Below, in pieces: positions 1 to 12,200 of a DNA stretch of 64,000 nt; the stretch's first letter is position 1, and the number at the start of each line of letters is the position of its first letter. The DNA is taken from the NCBI GenBank assembly GCA_003260075.1, contig QLIY01000174.1, positions 124,001 through 188,000 on the forward strand. The letters run 5' to 3'. The notes beneath the pieces were generated by a model. The model had not been told where the DNA came from. It saw only the letters and a list, made by a program, of their open reading frames with translations, and searched no databases. The stretch is from Phallusia mammillata. Its lineage: Eukaryota > Chordata > Ascidiacea > Phlebobranchia > Ascidiidae. A program made the translations under genes and the position numbers.

Positions 1-82
1 CGATACACTTGCCGTAAACGATATACACTTGCCGTATAGTTAACAACCCAACTTAACTGACTGTTAAAACGTTTATTTGCAG

Positions 83-132
83 CAACCGTAGCACCGGTGG
101 TGGTGGTGGTGGTGGTGGTGGTGGGGGTGGTA

Positions 133-192
<60 letters not shown>

Positions 193-2259
193 AGAGGGGG
201 CTATGGAGGCGGATACGTAGAGGAAAATTACACAGAGGAATATGACGAAAACCTGAACGAATACAATCAACAGGTAACTGTTCAAATCATATTCAGATGT
301 TGTTTTTTGATTGTTTTTGTCAAACACTTGGTTTTGGTGTTTCTTTTTATTTTAAAGCTTTGAAATCTTTTTGTGTTCAGTGATACTTTGTGTTTTTAGG
401 CCCAATACGTAGAAAATCCGGTAGAAGTTGGCGATGAACACACAACACAGGTGGGTGTGTTGCGTAACTAGATTACGTCATCGAAAGCCTAACGTATTTT
501 TTACATTGACCAACGCCATAAACTGTGGCCAAAAAGTTATATTGCGTACTAAGGCGATTCTAGTTCATGGCAATTCTAAATTGCCAAACTTTTAATGCAA
601 CTAATTTAGTATGAGTATTTTTTATTATTTCCGATAAATTGATTATTTCATTAACAAATGATAGGCTGTATTGTTTGGGATATATCCAGTATGCAAAATA
701 AAACACAAATTGCAATTAGCCGGATTGCGATTAACCGAAATCATATGGGGCTGAGCTGCGGTTGTATAGTAGCGTCTGATTGGTTGCTTGACTGTCACGT
801 GATTTGCAGGTGACGATACCGACAAGTTTAGCTGGTTCGATAATTGGAAAAGGCGGAAATAGGATAAGACAAATAAGACAGGTTGGTAAAATTCTGTTCC
901 ATACGTTTGCACAATTAATGTTAGTGTTATCAGCCGTTGCAGTGTGTTTTCGACTTACTTACTTTTGTCATCCGTGTATAGTGTTCCTAAGGCCATATTA
1001 GTCCGAAACAAGGTATAAATCATACTATGCCAGGCATGTTGAGGGCGTTATACCGAATCAGCCGGTCACCAGGCATTTCCATATGGCACAGTGTAATCTA
1101 GAAAACTCTAGCTTACGGTGTCGTGATCGCTGGTTTGCATGAACCCTTTAGGGATGATCCCAGTTATGAATTTATGCCCATCTTAACTAAACAAGCAACA
1201 TACTTAGATATAAAAAATCATAGCAGCTAACGAGCAGTTTTTTGCCGTTGCGTGAAAATGCATACAAACCCACTGTTACACCTGTGCTTTTCTTGGCCAA
1301 AACTGATAACACAGTTATTTTGTATTTAGGATAGTGGCGCAATAATAAAGATTGATGAACCAGTTCCGGGTAGCGAAGACAGAGTCATCACTATCACTGG
1401 TACCCAGGAACAGACCCAAAATGCACAATATCTGCTGCAGAAAAGGTTAGCATGTTTATATATTCTTGACAAGCTTGGCCCCCAACCCTTTTTTTAACAA
1501 TCTGGTGCAAAAGATATTCGTTTTTGCATAGTGCCACTTTAATCTCATGGTATAGGATTTGCTGAAAGATGTGGGTGTGTATGAGAAAGCCAGAACCTCA
1601 ATTTCATTGATCATGTTTAATACCGAAAAGCGGTTTCACCCATTACAGTAAAATTGTGAAAGTATTTCTTTTAAACAACTGTATTTTTTGGAGATCAAAA
1701 GTTTCCGGAACAGCTTGCTTAATCAGACTTATAAGCCATATTTTCTCTGTTTTTGTTTTGTTTAACATTTGCTTACTTTGGTTACCGTGTGAATAGATAG
1801 AGGTGCATTGTCTGCTCTTGGATATATTTTTTCGATACGTGATGAGCTCTTGATTATTGGGTCGATATTCTGCCACCTAGTGGAAGACTAGTGATTTTGT
1901 TGTTGCGATTTACGAAACCAACAAATCACTGTTTCCCTCCAGGAGTCAGAAACTATCAACAACCGACCGAACAATTGCCACAGAACTGTACAGAATCATA
2001 TTCAAAAACACATTTGAAAAATTGTTTTAAATATGTTTTTTTCTTTTGTTAAAACTGGGTAAAATTTTAGGAACCGTTGTAATTCAATATATTTTAGTTT
2101 GAGTGATCATACCCTAGCTTAATTAGAACTTACAGACGTTCAATTGTCTTTTCTTTAAATTGTAGAAAAACTGTGGAGTAACAGGCAACCACACAAAATC
2201 ATCTAATGATTTGTTTTCTTGTTTGCAGCGTAAAACTCTATTCAGGAGAACGATTCTGA
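83..2259 (+). CDS. hnrnpk: heterogeneous nuclear ribonucleoprotein K, C-terminal part (partial)
   Basis: hnRNP K is a nuclear poly(C)-binding protein used in transcription, splicing and mRNA control. The window holds its last five coding exons: 83-273, 400-450, 810-881, 1330-1445 and 2229-2259, all with GT-AG borders. Exon 83-273 encodes a glycine-rich/RGG stretch ending [20 protein letters not shown]. The third and fourth exons encode the KH3 domain, with the GXXG loop in [17 protein letters not shown] followed by [17 protein letters not shown] and [17 protein letters not shown]. The last exon gives [10 protein letters not shown] and a stop, matching the vertebrate ending SVKQYSGKFF. KH1 and KH2 must lie left of the window. 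The glycine exon contains a 56-G run (136-191); the frame before it (starting at 84, NRSTGGGG) and after it (codons in phase with 190) disagree by one base, so the run length is probably wrong. Identity is seen from the KH3 and C-terminal sequence. Confidence 0.93.
136..191. repeat. 56-bp poly-G run inside the hnrnpk glycine-rich exon
   Basis: A pure G run follows a GGT-repeat that encodes glycine. Glycine codons explain part of it, but no GGT/GGA variation occurs over 56 bases and the reading frame is broken across it. The run resembles the other poly-G runs of the window, so its length should not be trusted. Confidence 0.85.
1015..1172. repeat. rearranged fragment of the main tRNA-headed SINE
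   Basis: Left part is the SINE body in reverse orientation (ccaggcatgttgagggcgtt, then accgaatcagccggtcacc). The right part is the SINE tail in forward orientation (gtgatcgctggtttgcatga). The two halves meet head to head inside an hnrnpk intron. Confidence 0.7.
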
Positions 2260-3280
2260 TCTTTTTCCAACTCCTGAGTAAAACCACTCTAAAATTGATG
2301 AGTATTGTGAACGTTTTCATCCAGCAAAGAAGAGAATGGTGTCGAAGTTTAATTTTGTACAGTGTTTTCTGTGGCGAAGTATAAAGATGCTGCTTTGAAA
2401 TGTGATTGTGTCAAAAGATAAAGGCCTTGTGTAATTTCCTTCAATTAACTGTAAATGATGTACAATGACGATTTGCAACTGTGAATTTTGGTCGTACAAT
2501 ATAAGCGAACCAAAACGCAGATTTGTTTGATGTCAAATTTAGACAAGAATGTTTAAAACAAATTGTCCAAAACAAAGTTGCTCAATACAGATGACACCAG
2601 TTACGTAAGCCGTACTATAGTATACAGCTTTACCACATTCATTTAGTCTGTGCATTTCTTATCAGAGCAATGTTAAGTCGATTTTTTTTTCAAAATTGAG
2701 GCCCGCAGAATTCTAAACAAAAATATGTCAAGATGTAAAATAAAAAACAAACAAACAAAGCAGTAGCAGGTAAGCAAGGCCCTCAAGAGAAATTTGGGTA
2801 GGTGTAAACTGTAAAGTGTGTTAAATTTCACTGTGAAATTTTGTTTTACAAACATGCCGTTTCATATTTTTTTAAGAGGGTCCCAAATTTTTAAAATTTG
2901 ATTTCTATGCGCTCGTCCAGGCGCGAATTCTGAAACACAATCGCGATGTATTCACATTTCACAACTTGTAAACGATCAGGTTTCATTAATTTGTTGGCTA
3001 TTCACGGGGGGGGGGTATCGCGATGTATTCACAACTTGTAAACGATCAGGTTTCATTAATTTGTTGGCTATTCACGTAATTTAATGACGCCATTGTTTTC
3101 TTTTAATGGAATGTTTGTTGTCATGGTGGGAGAACGCTTTAGAGGGATCACTGTTGTCCAGAAGTTACTTGTGGGGTCAAATCGCTATTTTCCAAGTGTT
3201 TATGGCACAGTAAAGTTTGTTACATTTCAGCCAGTGAAGAAAGACAAAAAATATTAGAGTAGCAGAGGATTAAGAGGAAT
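2260..3280. other. hnrnpk 3' UTR and the gap before ccdc62
   Basis: No further coding exon is visible. AATAAA at 2739-2744 is a candidate poly(A) signal for hnrnpk. A local duplication (2942-3005 against 3018-3076) is split by a poly-G run at 3007-3016. A cag at about 3230 could be the acceptor of a ccdc62 leader exon. Confidence 0.5.
2739..2744 (+). terminator. candidate poly(A) signal of hnrnpk
   Basis: AATAAA about 480 bases after the hnrnpk stop codon in an A-rich stretch. It is supported only by motif and position. Confidence 0.3.
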
Positions 3281-6200
3281 ATGCATCCACGTTTTCGAAG
3301 CTCCCCGAAAATGAGTAAGGTAAGAACGTACAAAATGATTGAAATTAATCTGGGCATAGCCATAAAAGCAGTGTTTCATACCGGAACGTTATACCGGAAC
3401 GAAATAAATTATTTATGGTTTAAATACCGAAATAAAAAATATTCAAAATACCGGAACGGAACGAAATAGGGGGGGGGGGTATTTTTTATTCGATTATTCT
3501 GTTCTGGACATTTGACATGAAACAATTGCTAAAAATTTTGCACCGTTAAGCAATAATTTCTTGTGTGTTGCAACTTTCTTTCTTGTTTCGCTTAATAGTT
3601 GTAATGACCACAAAGAAATGTTCCTTTGTTAAGACCGAAATACCGAAAAATACCGTTATAATTTTATTTCGGCCAGACCGGAACGAAATGAAAATATCGG
3701 CCCGGAACGAAATAACGAAATAAATAATTTGCTATTCTGAGACGTTTTGGTATTTGTCGCAAATCTTCAGCCTAAAAAACTGAGCCACAGAAATAAAAAA
3801 GTAACAGCCTTCCGTATCAATAGACAAGTAAGAGCCAAAATTCGAAACTATATTTAAAAAAAAATTATCACTCAAATAATTGAGAAAAATATTAAAATGT
3901 TCCAAAATAAATTTTAGATGTTATTGATGCATAAAACTATTTGAGTCACCATGTTGTACTTTTGTTGGTTGATAAGGGCGATGTAAGAAATTTTGTATTC
4001 CTAAATTGCATCACAGACATTTTCTGTTACAGGAAAATCGTGGTGCGATGCAAACTGAAGAGGAATATAGCAAACACAACAGTGTTGATCCATCTGTAAG
4101 TTTTTTTACCTCAGTCATTATTTCTCTCAGTATGGTAGTTTTATTTTGTTGGTGACCATATAAAAATTCAAAGTGTAAGCTTTAATTTCATGATCAACAA
4201 ACCTCTGGATTAGATGTTTTAAAAAGTGCAACTATGATCAGTATATATATATATTTATTTATTTTTGTTCTAGTCTGGATATGATCTTCAATCTGACACA
4301 ATTGTCAAACAAAGGAGAGAGTTGCAACTGCTCATTGGTGAATTGCAAGACAGAGATCGTGAACTGAATGATATGGTTGCTGCTCATCAACAACAATTGT
4401 CGGCATGGGAACGAGACAGAAGAAAACTTGTGGCAGTGGAACAACGAAGTGAAAAGATGGAAAGTATGCAAAATAAACTTTATTATTTAAAAAAAGACTT
4501 GCAGTGCAATTCTGTACAGAAAGAAACCTTTTCATGTTTTAATAAAAACATTCATACTGGAAACAGCCTGCCATGAAGCTATGAAGCTAGCCTTTGTAGC
4601 TCAGTTGGTATACTGCTGGTATAACGCCTTCAATCAGCCTAGCATACTATAATTTGTCCAGTTTATTAATAAATACAAAAGTCAAAAACTATTCAGGTCC
4701 GGTTCTATTCAAGATTTCTAAACACCTTATTATGTCTTTTGTTATTAGGTTGTTTAACAGTGGTTTTATGTCATCAAAATTATTTTTTGTCTTGTAGTGG
4801 AAATCAGAAAGCGAAATGAGCAGCTTCGATTACTTATTCAAAGACTTAAAGTATCTGACACCAAACACAGAAGCAAAGACGAGGCATTGGAGTGTCTTCA
4901 AAACAAACTTAAGAAAGCAGAGATTAATGCAAGTGAAGCAAAAGCCTACAAACAAGAGCTTCAGGTCTGTAGTCTTACTACCACATGGTTAAGAGCAGGG
5001 CTGTGATGTTGGGTAACAAATTCCTTACCTGATTTTCCTCTCATAGGGGGGGGGGGAAACTTAAGAAAGCAGAGATTGATGCAAGTGAAGCAAAAGCCTA
5101 CAAACAAGAGCTTCAGGTCTGTGGTCTTATTACCCACATGGTTAAGAGCAGGGATGTGAAGATTTCCCTCTCATAAAATGTCTGACTCTAATTCTTTTTT
5201 GTCCTATTTTTGCCCTTCTGGTTTTTCTAGAATCTTTTTTGAAATGTAACATTTACTCAGTTTAAATGACTTTTTAAGAACTAGTAGATGTTACCATCAA
5301 TATGGACTAAACAATTTTGTTTTAGTCACAAAACGATGTTTTAAACACATCTTTGTCTGATCTTAACTGCCGGATTGGATCTTTGGAAACTAAGGAGCAA
5401 CAATTTGTCACACAACTTCAACTCAAGGTAATAAATTCATGCTTGACATTTTATGAAGCCAAATCAAAAACTTTGTAGGCTTAAGTATTTTGTTTCAATT
5501 TCTGGTTTTTACTTGGCCAACAATTTATTGTTTTTCACGGTGCCACTGGATAATGGTTTTTCGTAAACACAGAGTGTGCTTTTTAATGAAAATGCCACAG
5601 ATTTAGATTAACCAAACTCAACTCATCTTGCCCTTAGATTTGGCCAAAAGAAAGCACACTTAGTTAAAGAATAATTGACGAAGCAACAGCGCTTCCTAAC
5701 CAGAATCAGTCAACGGGGGGGGGGCTTTGTAGGCTTAAGTAGTTTGTTTTAATTTCTGGTTTTTACTTGGCCAACAATTTATTGTTTTTCATGGTGCCAC
5801 TGGCTAATGGTTTTTCGTAAACACAGAGTGTGCTTTTTAATGAAAATGCCACAGATTGAGATTAACCAAACTCAACTCATCTTGCCCTTACTATTGCCCA
5901 AAAGAAAGCACACTTAGTTAAAGTATTTTTTACAGTACCTGTAGTTTACACGGGCTAATTTAATCTCAGATACCTTTTGGGCTTAATTTTCTTACAAGTG
6001 TTAGGGGGGGGGGTATAATTTAATCTCAGATACCTTTTGGGTTTAATTCTTACAAGTGTTAACCTGCGGCACCATATGGTATTTAGTACCACTCTCAACA
6101 CACATGAATATTAAGCCTAACCTGGGCATCTAAAACTAAATTATAGTGTTATGGGGGGGGGGGGGGGGGGGGGGCAACATTTTTAAAAGTTGCATACGTT

Positions 6201-9200
6201 TTATAAGTACATTGCATAGATTGCGTATTATAGAGTAGCCCGTTTTGCACAGTTTGTTTGGTTCCTGAGTTAAGAATTACTGTTTCCAGGAGGGTGGGGG
6301 GGGGGTAGGTTGCGTAGATTGCGTATTATGGAGGAGCCCGTTTTACACAGTTTGTTTGGTTCCTGAGTTAAGAATTACTGTTTCCAGGAGGGTGACTTGG
6401 TTGGGGCTGAAAGCCAAATCAGTGAACTTAATTCAAAATTGCGACGTCTTGAATCTGAGTTGAATGAATGCAAGCGTAACGGAGCTGCAGCCCATGCTGA
6501 CCTTGAAGACCAAAGAGCCAAGTTTAGGCATTGTCAGGGAGAACTGGATAAAACAATTAGTAAGTAACAAACTAAGCGTTTATGTATATTATTGGTTGTT
6601 TTTGTCTTGCTTTTGAAGTTAGATGTATATTTTCACCAACAGAGCGTCATTAATAACTAATTTAATTAAACATAAAGCAAAAAACTATAATTCTACTTGG
6701 TTTACAAAATAAATCTTTTTTTTAGTTGTTATGATATTTTGTATGTTGTATTTAGGTGAAATGGCAACCAAAACAAGTGACCTTATTGGATTAAGACAAG
6801 AAATTGCCATTTTGAGAGATGAATCACAAAAAATGAAACAAGAAATGTACTTAGCAGGTGAATGACAATCATAATATTGACAATTTCCTTTGTTTTAATA
6901 GGTTTATAAAAACTCCAAATATATACCTTATTTAGTAAAGTTTTTCTCCAACACATGTAAAGTTTTAAAATACTTGTTTTAAATGTAAAAGCATATAGAG
7001 CCAATAAATGATATTATGTTTTAAATGTTTTTTTTTAATTTGGCCAATGTTTTAATTTTTTTTAATTTTTTGCTGTCGTAATGCACATCGTGCTGATGGA
7101 AAAAATAGGCAAATTTATAATTTCTTTAACTGAAATGTTTTGTATAACTTTACTCCATTTGGGGGGGGGGCACCTTAATGCCTTCAGAAGTGTAACCTGG
7201 CAAGCAAGTTTTTAATCCAAACTTCCTGGAAACTGGAGCTTCATTCTTTGTTTTTGTTTTTAAGGGCAAAGATTAGTTTTTCTCTTGTGGTAGCCATATT
7301 AAACAAACACTGAAACTGGATGGTATAGCTACAGCTAAACAAACTTAAAATACCGGTATTTACTTAATAGCAAACAAGGGGGGGGGGCTTGTTTTAAATG
7401 ATTTTTTTTAATTTTGCCAATGTTTTCATTTTTTTAATTTTGTTTACTTGTTTGCTGTCGTGATGAACATTGTGCTGATGGAAAAAATAGGCAAATTTAT
7501 AATTTCTTTAAAATGTTTTGTATAAATAACTTTACTCCATTTTTGGATTTGCAACCTGGTGGAAAAATGTTTGTTCTGTATTTTTTAACGCCAACTACTG
7601 CATTCTTTTTAGAGGAACAAATTCGCAGAAAGGAGGAACTGCTGAACTTGCAAAAATCTAAACAAGAAAGAACTGATTTGGAGCTGTGTGCTCTTCGAGA
7701 GGTGAACAACACCTAAGCATACCTTTTTTCCCATATTTATCAAGCAAAAAATTGACACAACTGAAAAAATGTACCCACTAGTTTGCAATGATGGATGTAC
7801 TTTGCGTTTCCCAAGTTGCGGGTATTGGTTGTTAATGTAGGTACAGAGCATAATTTGATGTTATTTTTGAAGTGATGTATATATTATACAGTAAACATTT
7901 GGTAATCCAGACGCATTTGTTCCAAAAAGTGTGTCCAGATTAGGTGAAGGCCGGGATTCCCCGATGTCGATTAGATAACCACATTACAAATCATTTGTAC
8001 CCCAAGTTTTGTCTGAATATGGCGATATTAACCGAATCTGGTTCAATGGAGGTTTACTGTATATTATTTGCCAACTATTTGGTGTGCAACAACTCTATCG
8101 CACCTGTTCAGTATAAATTAGAAAAATTTGTCGCATTTTACTACTTCTAATCTGTTTTGCCTTTGTTCTAGTTGTACGAACGGCAGCAACAGGAATTGGC
8201 AGATCTTCAACTCAATCTCACAAATTCTCAGGAAATGTTGTCGAAACAAGAGGAGCGACTAAATAATATCAGGTGATCTCTAAACTACCTGGAAACTGAA
8301 TTTTAATAAAATGGAAACTGATGGGTGACTTATGATAACCTGGTGTTAAATTGGATGTTTTGGGTTAAACATCAGTTAACAGTTTGTTACTATTCTTAAT
8401 TTAGTTTGTTAATAAAAAAAAAATAGGAAATTTTTGTTTCTTCGAAAGCTGTCAAGAGGTAAATAGAAAAAAGCTAAAGAACCTTTATAGTGGGCAATTC
8501 ATAAGAGTAACAAGTAATAAGCAATCAGTCCAAGTTTTAAGCAAAATTATCTATATTTATTTGTGCTAATTTTCATGTATGGAATACAGCACTATGAGTT
8601 TGGTATAGGCAACAATCATAAAGTTCTAGAATTGTGTATTAACAGCAGGTCTTCAGAAACCCTGAACTCCAAAAGTGAAGATTTCAAACCAAACATCTCC
8701 GAACATTTGTTAAACGAAAGCGGGGGGGGGGGGTGATTTCTAAACTACCTGGAAACTGAATTTTAATAAAATGGAAACTGATGGGTAACAAATTATCAGT
8801 TGTGACTTATGATAACCTGGTGTTAAATTAGGTGTTTTGGGTTAAACATCAGTTAACACTGCCGTCCGTTGGTAAAACCTAGTAACTGCAATTTTCAAGT
8901 TTTCGAGAAAAAGCAGGGGGGGGGGAGTTTGTTACTATTCTTAATTTAGTGTGTTAATAAAAAAAATAGGAAATTTTTATTTCTTCGAAAGCTGTCAAGA
9001 TGTAAATAGAAAAAAGGTAAAGAACCTTTATAGTGGGCAATTCATTAGAGTAACAACTAACAAGTAATAAGCAATCAGTCCAAGTTTTAAGCACAAATAT
9101 CTATATTTTATGCTAATTTTCATGTATGGAATACAGCACTATGAGTAACAGCAGGTCTTCAGAAACCCTGAACTCCAAAAATGAAGATTTCAAACCAAAC

Positions 9201-12200
9201 ATCTCCGAACATTTGTTAAACGAAAGCGGAGCAGCAATTCAATCGTTGGATGAGATTAGAGACGGTATACGATCCCTGAAAGATAGGATTGGTAACAAGT
9301 TTTACTCACCCAGACCCAGTACAGACAATTCACCTGTCTGCAAACCAGCATTGAGTCCATGTCAAACAGTTGCTTGTGAGTATGAGGCTAGACCATGTGA
9401 GAGCAGATTGAGAAAAATACTGGCACAAAGTTATGCAGAAGATAGTGAACAGTTTTGGGCTGACATCAATGATAAACATACAGGTACTGGTTTAGACTGT
9501 AAAGCTATAAATGGTGGTGAAGGTAGTGATTTGCCAAGTGTAAGCAAAGGACCTCAAGTGGGCAGGCGTTTAGCTGAATTAACAGATAATAGCAAATTTG
9601 GAAAATGGGAAGTGAGAACAAACTGTGGGACAAAAAATAGCAAGGTGCAAGATGACAGCAGAGAGCATAAACATATTGACAGAAAAGACAAATCATCTAC
9701 TCATGAACTTTTATTTGCACAAAATAGTCAAAAGTGAGTGGAGAAACCTTATTTTTTAAAAACTTAGGCCATATTCAACTATGTGCAGGTGCAGTAATTT
9801 TAAATCACTCATAATATTTTTGCTAAACTAAGTGTACTGTACAACAATTCTTGCTTGTAGGAACTTGAATTTCTCGGTTTGCTTTGTAGGAACTTGAAAA
9901 AAAAATTGCTTGTAGGAAATTTCAAGTATTTACTCAAATAATATACTTTTTACCCAGTTTTATTACATTGTATTTGCTATGCAATAACCTAAAATGTGTG
10001 AATGATTGGAATTCTCCGTAATTTTAAAATTTACAATATTGCTCATTTTTTAAAATACAAATAATTTTGCTTTTCAGTCAATGTGGATTAGAGTTTGATG
10101 GCTTGGACAGCAGCAGTCAAACGACCAACGATCTGTTGGAAGAGGCTCGGAGATCTACAGAAGAAGACCCATTTGGATATTTGAGATCTCCAAAATGCAA
10201 GACACCTAAAAGTGCTTCACCAACCCACCAAGCAGTAAATGTAAGTTTTTATAATCATATACCCTTCTATAGCCACATAATGGCACTCTAGTTTAGCAGT
10301 AACAGGCTGAAACCCATGCCTCACCAAATCTGTGGTAGAGCGTGAGTCTAGGACAGGGGTCGGCAACCCCTGGCACATGAGGTGGTTTTTCATGACACGC
10401 CAACCGATTTGCCTGTTTATATTGGAGTAACATTTTAACCTGTTACACTGCTTGTTCGGAGTTTTTATCATGCCATTATTGTAAAATTCAGCCTTACATG
10501 TAAAAAACACTCTGCTTTCTTTTTATTATTGTTATCTGCTGGCAGGAAGTACTATTATTTAGAAAAACGTTGGCATGCGAAGCAGGAAATAACAAGTAAA
10601 TTGGCACGCATCACCTAAAAGGTTGCTGACCCCTGGTCTAGGAAGACTCCTGACAGTGGTTTGAATCCCACCACAGGCTAGATTTTTCTAGTCTAAGCCC
10701 TGCCATATGGGAATATTCAGGAGACCTTCTTAATTTGGTATAACACCTTCAATGCGCCTGCCCTGGCGTACTATAATTTATAGATGAGTATGTCGTGATT
10801 GCTGGTCTGCATAGACCATAGGTAGGCAACCTTTTTGCATGCGCGGGGCAAAAAGTAGTGATATATTGTGGAGGCGGGCCGCAATGATGGTCATGCAATA
10901 ACATAGCAATGTAGGCAAAGTCAAACACACAATGATTTTGTCTTTGTATGTAACAGTGCCTATTCTTAGTAATAAACTAAGAACTGTCATTGTTTAATGT
11001 AGCAACTCGTATAAAAAAAATTACATTTTTTTACTCGGCTTTAACACATACATTTCGTCTGGCCGAGTAAATACGAGTTGCGGGCCGCTCAAAGTTGCTC
11101 GCGGGTCGGATGCGACCACCCCTGGCATAGACGCTTTGAAGGATGAATGTATTCTCAGTAAATCTGTTTGTTGCCGTAACTGGGCATAAAGCACTGAGGA
11201 ATTTAATCCACAATAGTCAGGCAACTGTTTAGAGACTAAAGCATTTGGATTATTGTTTTATTAATATGGTGTCACCAAAGTTAATACTGAAAACAATATC
11301 ACACAATAAATACACAGTGTTATTAGGATGGAACATTAATAGGAGTTACATGTGATCAAACAGCAAAAAATATCATCGCATTTATACACATAGATTGCAA
11401 ACCATACTTACCACAAAAACAAACAAAACAACATAACATTAACACTTTTGCAGTCTATTAACGTAAATTGATTGCATACATAATAACAATGATTTCACAT
11501 ACATTTTGAGGAGTTGTTCTTTCAAAGTTTGCAAATACAGTAAATCTTGGTTATTCTGGACCTGTTTGGACATGGATTAACCAATGTCAATTAGTTAAAG
11601 TCTTACAAATCCTCAAGTTTTGTCCGAATAAGGCAAAGGTCAGGATTAACTGAATCCGGTTTGACTGCGATTTACTCTACATCTACCCTTTCTCTTGATT
11701 CATAAATTTGCAGTTCTACACATCTGCAGGATTGTTGTTAGCTGCTTGTGTTTTCGTCAGTTGCATTAGCATCTCATGCAACTTCTTATTTTGCTGGTAG
11801 ACTTGTTGTAGTTTGGCGCAAATGTCATGGGTTTGTTGAACTGACTGACTGCTCTGTTCCAGCAATAGTTCTCTTGTTTCCTGTGTGAAAATATCAGTGG
11901 TTCTCAATTTTTTATGCTTGTAACACACCTAAACTGTCAAAGGAAACTAGTTAAGTGTGTGATGGTTATGACCGTTTTCTGTAACAAAATTACACCAATG
12001 TTTCAGCATTGTCATTCACACATTTATTTGAGCATCCAGTCACATAAAATGAGATAAAAGTTTGTTCCTACAAGAATAACTAAAGTTACTTAAACAGACG
12101 GTCTTGAATGCTACTTTCCAATGGATATTGCCATGTTTTCCGATTCAGTATCCAACTACATGGCGAAAGGATAAGTTTCTCGATTAAAAGGCCAAGTTTC

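Larger units (their letters stand above)
10329..11145 (+). repeat. main tRNA-headed SINE split by two hAT insertions
   Basis: The head (tggtagagcgtgagtctagga) and B-box part (ggtttgaatcccaccacagg at about 10660) are separated by the hAT at 10354-10635. The tail (gtgattgctggtctgcatag) is separated from its end by the hAT at 10817-11124. It lies in the ccdc62 last intron, downstream of the trpa1 3' end. Confidence 0.8.

Noticed and set aside
136..191. Long G runs as functional G-quadruplexes or telomere-like DNA
   Set aside because: Pure G without loops, placed at joins of duplicated sequence and even splitting exons; an assembly or sequencing cause is simpler.
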